A DNA stretch of 64,000 nucleotides from Rhodamnia argentea. Its lineage: Eukaryota; Streptophyta; Magnoliopsida; Myrtales; Myrtaceae. Shown one piece after another: positions 48,927 through 59,306 of the stretch. A program made the position numbers and the translations under genes. The notes under the pieces are model-generated. The model saw only the letters and a list, made by a program, of their open reading frames with translations, was not told the DNA's origin and searched no databases. The stretch spans positions 8,975,001 through 9,039,000 of the forward strand of contig NC_063155.1 in assembly GCF_020921035.1 (NCBI RefSeq), given 5' to 3'. Within the stretch, counting starts at the first letter, position 1, and every line of letters starts with the position of its first letter.

Positions 48927-50732
48927 TCTACAAAAAATACAATTACAAGATAGCAAGAACTATATATATAACCCGCTATCACCTTTTTAGTAAAAATAAT
49001 TCAAGTTGAATCCTTAGAGTTATTACAAAGTTCCTCCTATCTTTCTTGGGTATGCAATATCAATGGAAATGTGCACGCTCAATAATAATGTGGGGAATCT
49101 GTTCGGGGAAATTAGGCGCATTGGCCATTACAAGGACATGCATTGAGTTCCCTAAAACATCTACAATTTGAAAAGGACAAAAGCAAGGTGCATTATTCGT
49201 GATGTTCTAGAATAGACAAACAAAGTATTTGTAATAAAACTCATATTTACTCTGTATGAATTATTGACTACAATTTAAGAGTAAGTATTCATATTGAAAA
49301 GTTATCGATCACGTGGAGAAAATTATGAATTAATATGAAAATTTTATTTCTTGTGATTTATTGCAATTTATTTTTCTTTGCAAAATGTTGTTGACTATTC
49401 TTAAAAGTTTAATTGTCAATTGACAACCATGAGCAGGAAAAAGAGCTAATCCTAGTAAGTAAAAAGTTCAATGGCTAGCGGAGTCTAATTTTTAAGACAA
49501 GGTAAATGTTGATGTTTTGGATCCCAAAAATTTGCTGACCATTTACTAATATTTGGCTCAATATGAATCAGAAAAACTCACGTGGTGTTGCTGCAGATTC
49601 ATTAAAACAAGATATATACTAGAATCATATACAAACTACAAGAAAAATTAGTGGGGCAACATTGTCAAAAACATGAATCTCATGCAAGAAATCTCCTTCC
49701 TTCACATTGTTTACACAATAAGAACCAAGTGCTTCTAAGCATAATGAAAAAGGTAAATAGCCAGAGAAAATGATTCGGCTGAGAAATCTATCCATGATTG
49801 CAGCCTCGGTCATCTCACGCTAAACTAGCTTTTTGAAAGCATGTTGTTGTAAAGCCAAACGCACCATTATAACCCTTGCTGAGTTTGCAACCCCAATCTT
49901 CTCATACTACAGTAGCTCCTTGAAAGTATGTTGTTTTAAAGCCAAAGCGACCATCACAACTTATTAGACCACCGGAGACCACAGACTTGGATTGATGTAT
50001 TTGCCGAAAGTGATTATTTTATATGAGACAAATAGCTTTGTTAGTTTAGTGGCTAAAGTTAACTAAGATTTGGAGTTTCCATTAATGTTGAGACTTATGT
50101 ACCCTTTATGATGTATATCTAATGGTGGAGTTATCTTCACTTTTGATTTATGCCTTTTGAATGTGAAGTTTTTCCTCACTTTTTGAAAAATCACTTTGTT
50201 AGCCTTCTTAATAGTGTTTATAGAAAATTACTCCATTCAGAGGATCTTTTATTGCACAAACAAGCTTTGAAACGTATCCATATGCTAAAATTGAGTGCTC
50301 CGATGATGATCTTATTGTTGGATTGATCCACAAGTACCCGGTTAGGGCTTTGAGAGGTGCACCGGATACCATTATTTAAGACTCTGATGCGCTAGCGATT
50401 CACTAGATAAGAATGTTGATGATTTTACGTCTAGACATTGCAGAACAAAAGTACTTTTAAGGCGACCTGAACATGGTCTTTGTTGTCATTATTTGCTCAA
50501 CATTTGTAAAGCATGGTTGTAGAATTTGACAACAGGCACAAATGTACAAATTCATCTCAATTACCCACAAATAGTCTTACAAACTTGCAAACTTAGAAAC
50601 AAGGTACTATGGAATACTAAGAAACTTCCCACCAACTTTCAAATTACACACAACCGATATAATGATACAACACATGCACAGAACGAATGCCAATTGATAC
50701 GGAATCTTTTTTTTCTTCACTTGTGCGAGCTC
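48927..50732. other. Intergenic around the hAT remnant
   Basis: AT-rich, no supported gene. 49810-49970 contains a degenerate ~100-bp duplication (AGCATGTTGTTGTAAAGCCAAA versus AGTATGTTGTTTTAAAGCCAAA; these share TGTTGT and TAAAGCCAAA). Possibly part of the same element's flanks. I could not identify the element's termini. Confidence 0.45.
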
Positions 50733-51092
50733 CTACTTTAAATGTCTATGTTTTGCTACTCGAATCATAATTTTAGTAGGCAATGAGCTCACATCAACCT
50801 CGTCGCACCTCAATTGGTTTGATTTGCACATTGCTTGATTTCTTTCAAGGAGGTCAACTATCATGTCTGTTGCTTGTTTTGGTAACTTTGGGTCAACCCC
50901 TATGAAGAAATTGCGGCAACCTGGACCATCAAACTTAGCACATCCGTGGAACATTCTTTCTACGTTTTTCCTTGTCTTTGTTGTAAGAATTGGTGATTGA
51001 AGATCGCAATAGCAGGTTAGCTTTGAGTCCACTTCCTTAGGAGTTATGCAACTTGATTCAGATGTTAGTACCCTCATTCTTTTGGTCGTCAT
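50733..51092 (-). CDS. GRF-type zinc finger protein (119 residues)
   Basis: From ATG at 51092 (the longer frame above it starts with a non-ATG codon). The N-terminus is MTTKRMRVLTSESSCITPKE, followed by a zf-GRF domain: CYCDLQSPILTTKTRKNVER, then MFHGC and CRNFFIGVDPKL, fitting the C-x-C ... R-F/M-x-x-C ... C-x-F-F ... D pattern of GRF zinc fingers. The rest is helical and charged (LLERNQAMCKSNQLRCDEVD). Such small GRF proteins are numerous in plant genomes and often ride in transposons; the setting between a dead hAT and a solo LTR fits that. No intron. I cannot tell whether it is expressed. Confidence 0.5.
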   Translation of the reverse strand: MTTKRMRVLTSESSCITPKEVDSKLTCYCDLQSPILTTKTRKNVERMFHGCAKFDGPGCRNFFIGVDPKLPKQATDMIVDLLERNQAMCKSNQLRCDEVDVSSLPTKIMIRVAKHRHLK

Positions 51093-51456
51093 ATTATCAA
51101 GCAAGCGGAACCCACAAAACAGAATAATAGAGACAAGCTACTTGATCAAAAGTTGTGTGTATTATGATCGTTTTATAGGAATCTAATACATTGGCCTAGA
51201 TCCATCCCACATGCATTGGATGAACAAACAAACAGAAGTCTCTTCGAGTAAAATACACAAAATGTCAATGTCAATTCTCTACCAAAAAAATAGGGGGAGA
51301 CATAAACTCCTTAAGTACTTAGTTGGATGTAGATCATGAAAAAGACCATAAACCAAGAAATAATGTTCTCTTGCCTTCACTAGTGGCATTTTATTATATA
51401 AGGTAGACATTTAAAGCCATGCATTCTGGTTGTGTCGAAGAGTTCAAGAAACTAGA

Positions 51457-51460
<4 letters not shown>

Positions 51461-51530
<70 letters not shown>
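51461..51530. repeat. GA microsatellite
   Basis: Seventy bases of GA with a single GGG interruption at about 51501-51503. Three long-looking ORFs here are simple Arg-Glu or Ser-Leu readings of the repeat. Confidence 0.95.
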
Positions 51531-52274
51531 TGTGCAAGGAGAGGAGAGGCTTGGAGATAGTTGCCGTCATCGATGCCACTCAAAAATGCCGTATTCGCAC
51601 GAGAAGTCCAAATTGTGATGGGCGTCGAACTCCAACTCTCGACTCGCGAGGGAACTTTAAATCTTTGATCTTGATTTGGGGCTTTGGGGTTCAGATGGAG
51701 ACTCGTTCAGATGGGAAGGAGATGTGAAGAGACACAACAAGGGAGGAGACAAGAAGAGAGATGTTGTTTTGGATAAGCAAATTATCCAACATGGCATCAT
51801 TTTGCGGACGGGGACAAGTTCGATGGAGTAATTTGCTATGTAGGAGATAGAGGTTATTAAAATGAGTCACGTCAACATTTTTGTTAGCCAAGTTGGACGG
51901 AATTAACGCAAAGATTATATTGCATCAATTTGACAAGTTTTAGGACTTGATTACATTTTTTGCAAGTTTTATAACTTAATTGCAGTTTTGTGACAAGTTT
52001 TAGGATTTCCAACGCACTTTTTTCTTTTCTTTTTTTTTTTTTCATTTTTAGTCCATCAACAATAAAAATTCCTCTTCAAATAGAGTTTCGCTAACAACAG
52101 TACCTATCCTAAACAAAGTTACTTGTAAGTAATCTGTCGAACCTAATAGGAGAAGTCATGTTTTGTTGTCATGTGGAGTAAATGAAAGGGAGTGATTCAA
52201 GAGTAAACTAGAAACACGTGTAAGAAAGTAGAGAGCAGTTAATTTGAGGTTTCCAAAGTGCATAATATAGTGGG
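51531..52274. other. Intergenic, repeat debris
   Basis: 51850-52060 has the GCCAAGTTGGACGGAATTAA...TTGCATCAATTTGACAAG...AAGTTTTAGGACTTGATTAC style of the small foldback family (60.2 and 63.0 kb), here with three degenerate short repeats of TGACAAGTTTTAGG/TGCAAGTTTTATAAC. No gene. Confidence 0.45.
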
Positions 52275-55061
52275 TGTCGACACTTAATTTTGACGGTCCC
52301 GTATTTTATTTTCTCTCTAAAGTAAAATATGTCTCACTTATCAGATATGCATATTTTATTATTTTCCTTTTGCAAACAGAAAATAAAATAAAAATACATA
52401 AATCTAAAAAAATTATAAGAAAATGATTAAAAAAAAAAGGGAAGAAAAAGGAATAAAATCGGATCGGGCCAGTCAAGCTCGGCCCGCCTTTTTCTCCCCC
52501 TTCCCGCGAACAGGCTTGCACTAGCGGCCCACCCAAGTCTTTTTTTTCTTTTCCCCCTCAAGCCCAGCCTTCTTTTTTCTTCCCACGTGGGCTTGGGCAG
52601 ACACACGCACACGTGATTTTTCATTTATGCCATACACTTCACGTGGTCTTCTACCAACCCACGTCTGCGTCGAGCGGATTTCACTCCCATCCGCAGAATG
52701 AAACTTGGGGAAGGAGTCAAGAAGATGGTAAAAGAAGGAGAAATGGGGGCAGGCTGTTGGTTCGCTCGAGCTCCAAAAGAGGTTCGGTCAGAGATAGAAA
52801 AGGAGGGATGAGAGCTTGAAGGAGGAAAAAGACATCTCTGTTGAAAACAGAGGTGGTCCGCACGAACGAAGGGGAAAGTCTTGCGCCGTCCACCCATCGT
52901 CGTACATTCTTTCGCTGTTGATCCAGCTCGAGAACAGGTCTGTACTCCATCGGTCCTCTAGTACTCCATTTTGTGCCTGTAAACTCGCTGGGTCAGGACT
53001 GCTATTTTGTCTGGTCCGGCGAGCTTCAGCCTAACTAATGAAGTATCTCCTTTACTGTAAAGCTTACTCACGGGGCCTTTATTGTCTCAAGTCGCTCAGT
53101 TTATCTCCACTGGTCCAGCGTAAAACTTTAGTTCCCACCTTGACTGCTCGGTTCCCCCAACCTGCTTCATCATGACTTTTGCCTGTGAGCGTGTGACGTC
53201 TGGTTGTTCCCGTGGTGTTGTCCTTCGATAGAGTTGTCGGTCTGGTAGTGGTCGAAAAGGACTGTCGGGAGCAGTCGGTGTAGTTTGTCCGTGTCGCAGA
53301 TGTCCAGCGATCGGTGACAGTTCGAAGCTCGGTTCTTAGGCGTTTTTCCTCGAGTCTGTGGCGTGGTGAATAGAAGCAACGTGAGCTCGTACCGGTGGTT
53401 ACGCGTGCGCAAGCGACGCGACATATGAGCTTGGACCAGCAACAACGCGAGGGTGAGCAGAGGAAACGCGAGTTCGTATTAGTGGCGACGCGAACGTGAG
53501 TGAAAGCAGAGCGTGAGCAACCTAAACTAGTGGTCACGCGTGAGGTCCCGAGGCGACTGCGAGCTCGGGCTGAGGCGACACGAGGGCGAACAGGTGCGGA
53601 AACGACGCAAGCCCGTATCAGTAGCATCGCGAACGTGAGCAGAGACGACGCGAACTAGTGGTCACACGTGAGTAGACCCGAACCAGTGGCATTGAACGTG
53701 GATCTCGGCGTCGTTTTTCCGCGGCACTTTCAGCGAGCGAGTCATGGTAGCGTGCCCGACATTGATGTGGTGAACGAGTCCCGGTGGTGCGGCGGCGAGG
53801 CGAGCGGCAGAACCGGCCGGTCTCGGAGGCAGCGTTGCCGTCGGTGTTGCAGAAAGAAGGACGTCGTCGCGCAAAGAAAACGATGAACAGTAACGTGAAT
53901 GGGTCTTTGGGCTAGGCGTATAGAAGTTTGGGTCTGGTTAGTTGGGCCTGTTTTATTTCATAATTGGAGCTGGGCCCCATCAAAGCTGTGGAAAGAAGTT
54001 TGGGCTTGGGGTGTTCCGTGAAGGGCCGAAATGAAGAGGGGCTGTTGGGCTCTTGCTTGTGGGCTACTCGAGTGGGCTAGTGAAGGGGAAAGAGAAGTTG
54101 CTCGAATGGGCTGGCACAAAAAAAAAAAAAAAAGAGAAATTGGTGGGCCTGTGCTATTTTGGGCGTGAGAGAGATGGGCCAGCAGGGCTGGAGCCCAGTT
54201 CGGTTGACAATAAAAGCAAAATGGGCCTTAGCTTCTTTGTGTCAATCAGGCCCGGTTCGGGTCCTTTCTCCCGGGCCCGAGAACCCGACCGGGACCCAGC
54301 TCCGTTTAAAAATAATAAATATTAAATAAAAAATAAAAATAAAAATAAAATTCGAAAAAAATAATAATTCAAAAAAATCAGAAAAATTTCAGAAAATTAG
54401 AAAAATGTTTTTCATGACCTTTTTACCCCTAATGTGAATTTTTAAGCCTTAAATTGGTGTTGATTGAAGACCGAAGTCCAATCCGGTCCGATCTTGTTGT
54501 AATTTGACCTTTGAGTCGAAATTGTTTGTTTAAATATCGCCATCATAGATTTGTTCTACATGTGCTTATCCTAATCTTTATTTGGCATATTTATTTGATT
54601 GAGTGTTTACAACACTGTCTTTTAAAAAATTGTCTATTAATCGCTTTTCCTATCTGTTAGGTTAAGGATAAATAGGTAATTGCATGAAATGGCAAAAAAA
54701 TATTGTACTTGGTTAAATACCTGATGAGCTTAAAATGATATGCAGAATGTATGGTCACCTTAGAAAATATCGACCGGTTAGGTACCAAAAGGACGCTAAT
54801 TATCTAGTTAGCATAAACAAGTCCCCGAACTTAGAAGCTTTGGTTGCGTAGGAATTGAGATAACCCTCCCGTGTCTCGATTGGTTTCTAACCGACCCCAA
54901 TAGGCTAGTGGCGACTCTTAATAGTATTTTGATTTGCTAATCGGTAAAAAGAAATCCAATGTCACGCGAGGTAGGACTTGAGAGAGTTCACGCCATTGAC
55001 CTATGGCAATACCTCTAAACCCGCCGGACTCCTCGCGGGAGGCCGAAGGCGGGTCGCGACA
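52275..55061. mobile_element. Solo LTR of a Ty3/gypsy-type retrotransposon, 2.79 kb
   Basis: Starts TGTCGACACTTAATTTTGACGG (52275) and ends GGCGGGTCGCGACA (55061): a TG...CA element with short inverted ends. Flanks are GTGGG (52270-52274) and ATGGG (55062-55066), a 5-bp target duplication with one mismatch. Near the 3' end it has AACCGACCCCAATAGGCTAG and GTGGCGACTC, phrases I associate with long LTRs of the Tat/Ogre/Retand group. No gag-pol, primer site or second LTR is present, so unequal recombination has probably removed the interior. Inside are a GC-rich tandem region (53360-53700) and a TGGGCY-rich stretch (53900-54250). ORFs within are not credible. Confidence 0.7.
53360..53700. repeat. 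Degenerate GC-rich tandem repeat within the LTR
   Basis: Variants of GCGACGCGAACGTGAGCAGA and CTAGTGGTCACGCGTGAG recur with irregular spacing of about 30-60 bp (for example 53440, 53490, 53530, 53625, 53655). Rich in CG dinucleotides, unlike its flanks. Confidence 0.7.
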
Positions 55062-55442
55062 ATGGGTTTCTCCTGCAATGGGCGTACATAACACTTGCAA
55101 TTGGATTCCAAAAGGTACATCTCTTCCACCTGCACCGGAGCAAGTTCAAAACTAGCTATAGTAATGGAAAAACAAATTGAACAATATTAGTATAAAAATT
55201 GATGAAAAGATCCATAGATACTACTAGTTTTAGGTTGTTTCGGTTTGGTTCTTCGATTCTTGATCTGATTTTTCGGTTCTTGATCTGTGTCGGTTTGATT
55301 CCTACTCGGGATTGGATAGCATAGTATCGGTGTCAAATTTTTGGAACCAGAAATCGGACCGAAGAGTCCTAAAACCATGAACTGAAATTACTTTTGGGTT
55401 TGATATTGCACAATTCCTCGTTCTATTCGAGACTCATGCTCA

Positions 55443-55800
55443 CCATTCCTATGGAAATTGGACCGAGGAGTCCCAAATCGAGAACTGGACCAACTTTGAC
55501 ACCATTCCTACGGAAACTATACAAAGGATTCCCAAATCGAGAACCGAACCAACTTTTAGGGTTGGTCCTGAAAGATTCCCGATTGTACCTGAGACCCCTA
55601 TTCCTATGGAAACCGAACCGAGGAGTCCCAAACCGAGAAGCAAACAAACTTTTAGGGTTGGTCCCGGAAGATTCTCAATTCTACCCAAGATCCATGATCA
55701 CCATTCCTATGGCAACCGGACCGAGGAGTCCCAAACCGAGAGCCGGACCAACTTTTAGGGTATTCCCGGTTCTACCCGGGACTCATAATCACCCTTCCCA
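55443..55800. repeat. Four tandem units around CCATTCCTATGGAAAC
   Basis: Units begin at about 55443, 55502, 55598 and 55700. Each reads CCATTCCTATGGAAACCG-like, then GAGGAGTCCCAAACCGAGA and ACCAACTTTTAGGG(TTGGTCC), followed in most by GATTCYCGATTSTACC. Unit lengths are 59-103 bp. A long open frame through the array (to 56416) exists only because the repeats lack stops. Confidence 0.8.
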
Positions 55801-57617
55801 CTTTCACTGCGTGCCGACCACTAAGAAAACTGATTGCATAGGATGCAATCCATCTCATATCATGGCCGAAATCATTCCATTTGTGATCATAGCCCTCAAA
55901 GGGGTCCCCATCTGCTGTCCCAACTTTCTATTTTTCGCGCCCAAAGCAGGACACCTTTTCGCTCGCTGCGCAACGCCTTTTTTAGACGCCAATAACTCCG
56001 TCGTTGAAAACACCCGAGCGCAGAGCCCGAGTGGGGGTGCTGTCCACCTTCCAAACTCGGCAATCATCGTCTTCTTCTCGCCCCCCCTCCTCTCGAGCTC
56101 GTCAGATGATGCATCGTATCCAGAGCAGAGTAACGCAAAAAGGACAGCGGAAGTGCCTCGTCGGCTTTGGAAAACTTGTTTGAAACACACGACAAGGTCG
56201 AGAGGCCCATCCCCCGTCGAGCCGAGTTGGGTCGCCCTTTGTCCTCAAGCTGCCAAAGGCAACAACGTTGGGATTGGATTCCCATCTCTCGAATGGGATG
56301 GGAGTGATGATGATCATGATGATTGGCCATCATTTCAGACACATCTCTTGGCCTCTTTCGTGGGGACTGATGTGCGGGTGTTTTGGATTGACTATGGCGA
56401 TTGGAAAAAAAGCTAATGGTCATGTCAAAATGATTAGTTGACGCCAGCCCGATATGTCCGAAAAGACCTCGGGAGGAATTGGTGGCAAAGGTGGCGCGAT
56501 TGGTGGTGTTGAGTTCATCATTGCATCGTTTCCTGTCCCATTCTCTTTATCTGCACCACATAAATTCCCTTGGATCAAGCGCGGCCTAGCAACACCTGAA
56601 TAGTTGGATACATAACTTGGATTCGGGATTCAAATGGGGTCTCCTTTTCTCGCACGATTCGGCAATTTCCGTAAGTTGTCTCTCTATCATGTCGCATTAG
56701 CAACTGTTTTCCGACACGGTCGACGCGGTAACGAAAAAGAAGACAACTACAAGATGACGCTTACAATCAGTCCATTTTGTTAGCAAAGGAAGAGCTTCAT
56801 GAACGTGCCTTGAGTTGGTTGAATGATCATCAAGCTAGTGTTGAAGTTATCCCATGTCGGTTATGGAAAGAGCTGGTGATCGGTTTTTAAGTGTGAGGAA
56901 AATGCTCATCTTTTGAGCTAGATTTTGGGATGAAAGAAGCCCAAGATCACCTAATACAACAACTGCATCGACCTAGGGTCCGATGAGTGGGGGAGATTAT
57001 TAGATGTCATGTAAACTCTTTGCCGTTGTTGTCCTATACCTATGTATACATAGGCTATGTATGGACCCCTAGATCGAGAATCTTTGTTCTTGAGAGCTTT
57101 GTTGTGTCGTTCCATGGTCAGGAGAATTTAAAAGGGTCCCCATATGAATCAAAACTTCTTCATCAGAACAACATACCAGACAAGGGTGAGACCCACCAAA
57201 ATCAAGAACAGTTGGCGCATGTTTGGCATTTTGTTATGAACTTTTATCTCTCTTCCCCGCAGTGGTCTCCGCTTTATCTCGGTGCTGTCAAACACCATCA
57301 TCGTGATCTAGTAGAAACATATTGTGTACTGTACTAAAAAAGCCAAACGACCTCTATCAGTATCCATCTTTGATTTGATGTACTGTATATATGGCCAAGC
57401 ATTCCGGATGATGCCATGTGTCGGACGAACATCCGGATCCCTAAGTTTATTGCATTTACCACACTTGATGTCTTCTAAGTTAATGCATGCGTTTGTGGTC
57501 GCCAGACCCTCCTCCAGAAAAACAAGAACTAGCTTTTGCACGTCCACATTAGGGAATTGGGAGATTAATTACTCATAAAAGATTACTTCGGGTTGAGGTC
57601 GAGAAAAGGGAGTACGT
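55801..57617. other. Intergenic with unrecognised open frames
   Basis: 55855-56420 is GC-richer and open on both strands (111-119 codons minus, the end of a 340-codon frame plus) without recognised domains. At about 56985-56997, GAGTGGGGGAGATTATTAG resembles a polypurine tract followed by the start of a copia LTR, but I found no matching second LTR. 57308-57547 (minus) is an unrecognised 79-codon frame. Confidence 0.4.
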
Positions 57618-59155
57618 TTACAGGCCATCCAAAACAAGATCTAGAGCATACTCATCGAAACGTCCCATGACATCGGGACTAAAAAGACTCAGATCATTGT
57701 TAAAGAACCAAAAGGGATTGTGGAACTCATTGTCCGGAGTAACCAATTGTTGCAAGGAATCACATCCTAGCACCCTTCGGGATGACTCGTCATCCCCATT
57801 GATTTTCCGAGCGCTTTCATCGTCGGAGGGCTGCTTCGGGCTCAAGCCCACTACTTCGGTGTGATTCTGGTTCTCCTTTGCGAGGCGGGTTCTCTGACGA
57901 CCGTTGACTCTGCCCTTGCCTTTCTTGAATCCGAGCCTCTTGCTCAAATGAGTGTTCCAATGGTTCTTCACTTGATTATCGGTTCTCCCAGGAACTCGCC
58001 CCGCAATAAGCGACCATCTGGAAAACAAGACAAAGGACATCGACTTGCATGTTTTAGAGTTGTACCGTCATGTTCTTGTGTTTGTTTTCTTCTCGGCCAT
58101 GAGTGGTAATCAAAAGTCACATGCAGAAAAGTTCTAAAGTTGTTGCTATATCATCATTCAACACCATGGTATACTGTTCTTGATCAAGCGAAATTATCAT
58201 CAACAAGGAGATTGGTGAATAAAAAGTTGAGCTAAGTACATCCAAAAGACAAATGATTTGATAGTCAACTTGCACAAGTAAGATGTCCCCACTAGCAACA
58301 GCTCAATTACTGTGGCATTATTGACAGCTACATATGTGCATCATTTATGTCTAGAAAGTTTGCCGGCTTTAATCATAATCAAGGGCAAAAAGATAGGGCA
58401 AAATCATTTCCACAAGGACTAATGCAAAAAGCTGTGTGTTCTTATGTTCTTGGGTCATGAGTCAGTAATGCACATCAGAAACTTTGTTCAGAACATTGAA
58501 AAACAAAAGTAAATGTTGGGAGGAGCTACAATTAAACTAGAAATAATTCTTGAAAAAGGGTCTTGCCGTAAGTTAACTTAATTACCACTCAAAGACTCAA
58601 AAAATGGGAATAATCAAGACAATTTTGATTCTCATGTGAAGAAAAACACAAGAGGAGAGAACTGCAGACCCAGATATGACTGTCACTTCATTTGCAGATA
58701 CATTTCATATCAGATGAGACCCAAAAGAGGAAGAAGAAGGAAGAGGAGGAGGAGAGAGAGAGAGAGACCTGTTTCCAAGAAGATTGTGCAGTCTGATGAT
58801 GAGGTCGTCTTCTTCCTCTGAGAAATCACCTCGCTTCACGGTCGGGCTCAGATAATTCATCCACCTCAACCTGCAACTCTTGCCACATCTCTTCACGCCT
58901 ACACAGAAACGGGGAGGAAAAAAAAACCAAAACATCATAAGCCAGAGACACCGAACACATGTTGTTCTCCAACTTCTCCGACCATACATCCATAAAAACT
59001 CGCGAAGATTCAACCCAGAGAAGAAGAATCGAACCTGTCATCTGGGGAATGCGATTCCACTTCCCCTTGCCATGCACCCTCACGTAGTCCACCAGAAGTC
59101 TGTCCTCCTCTGCCGTCCACAACCCTCTTTTGTATTCCTTCTTCTCTCCCTTCAT
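57618..59155 (-). CDS. R2R3-MYB transcription factor, WER/GL1-like (subgroup 15-like)
   Basis: Three minus-strand exons, 59155-59035, 58898-58769 and 58017-57618, joined in frame to 216 residues. The intron positions are the standard R2R3-MYB ones. R2 (about 9-60) has Trp at 13, 33 and 53 ([21 protein letters not shown]); R3 (about 63-111) has Phe66, Trp85 and Trp104. The bHLH-interaction motif [DE]Lx2[RK]x3Lx6Lx3R is complete from D72 to R91, so it should bind R/B-like bHLH partners in a MYB-bHLH-WD40 complex. R2 and R3 are closest in my memory to WEREWOLF/GLABRA1/MYB23, regulators of epidermal cell fate (root hairs, trichomes). The short C-terminus ends [20 protein letters not shown], an acidic-aromatic tail like the subgroup's activation region but not identical. 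It could also serve flavonoid or seed-coat regulation. Confidence 0.92.
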
Positions 59156-59295
59156 TTTTCTGCCAAGCCTAATAATTTCAGTGCTTCTGTGCCACAGAGA
59201 GAGAGAGAGAGGAAGAAGAAAGTCTGCTCCTTTCCTGATGAGTTTGAAGGTCTATCGTTGGGAAGTGTAGAAGCAGTGCCTTTTCTCCGAGCGTG

Positions 59296-59306
59296 TACAT
59301 ATATAC
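59296..59306 (-). promoter_or_regulatory. TATA box of the R2R3-MYB gene
   Basis: On the minus strand GTATATATGTA lies about 140 bp before the ATG at 59155, and a GA-rich leader (59198-59215) follows at the expected distance for a transcription start near 59265. Confidence 0.55.

Noticed and set aside
51394..51727. Arg-Glu and Ser-Leu ORFs
   Set aside because: Direct translations of the GA microsatellite.
53079..53627. 182-codon minus-strand Arg/Thr-rich ORF
   Set aside because: Lies in a CG-rich tandem repeat within the solo LTR; compositional artefact.
55394..56416. 340-codon plus-strand ORF
   Set aside because: Its first third is a tandem repeat translated; no homology recognised in the rest, and frames are open on the opposite strand too.
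56985..57010. Polypurine tract and copia LTR start
   Set aside because: No second LTR, primer site or polyprotein found nearby, so not called as an element.
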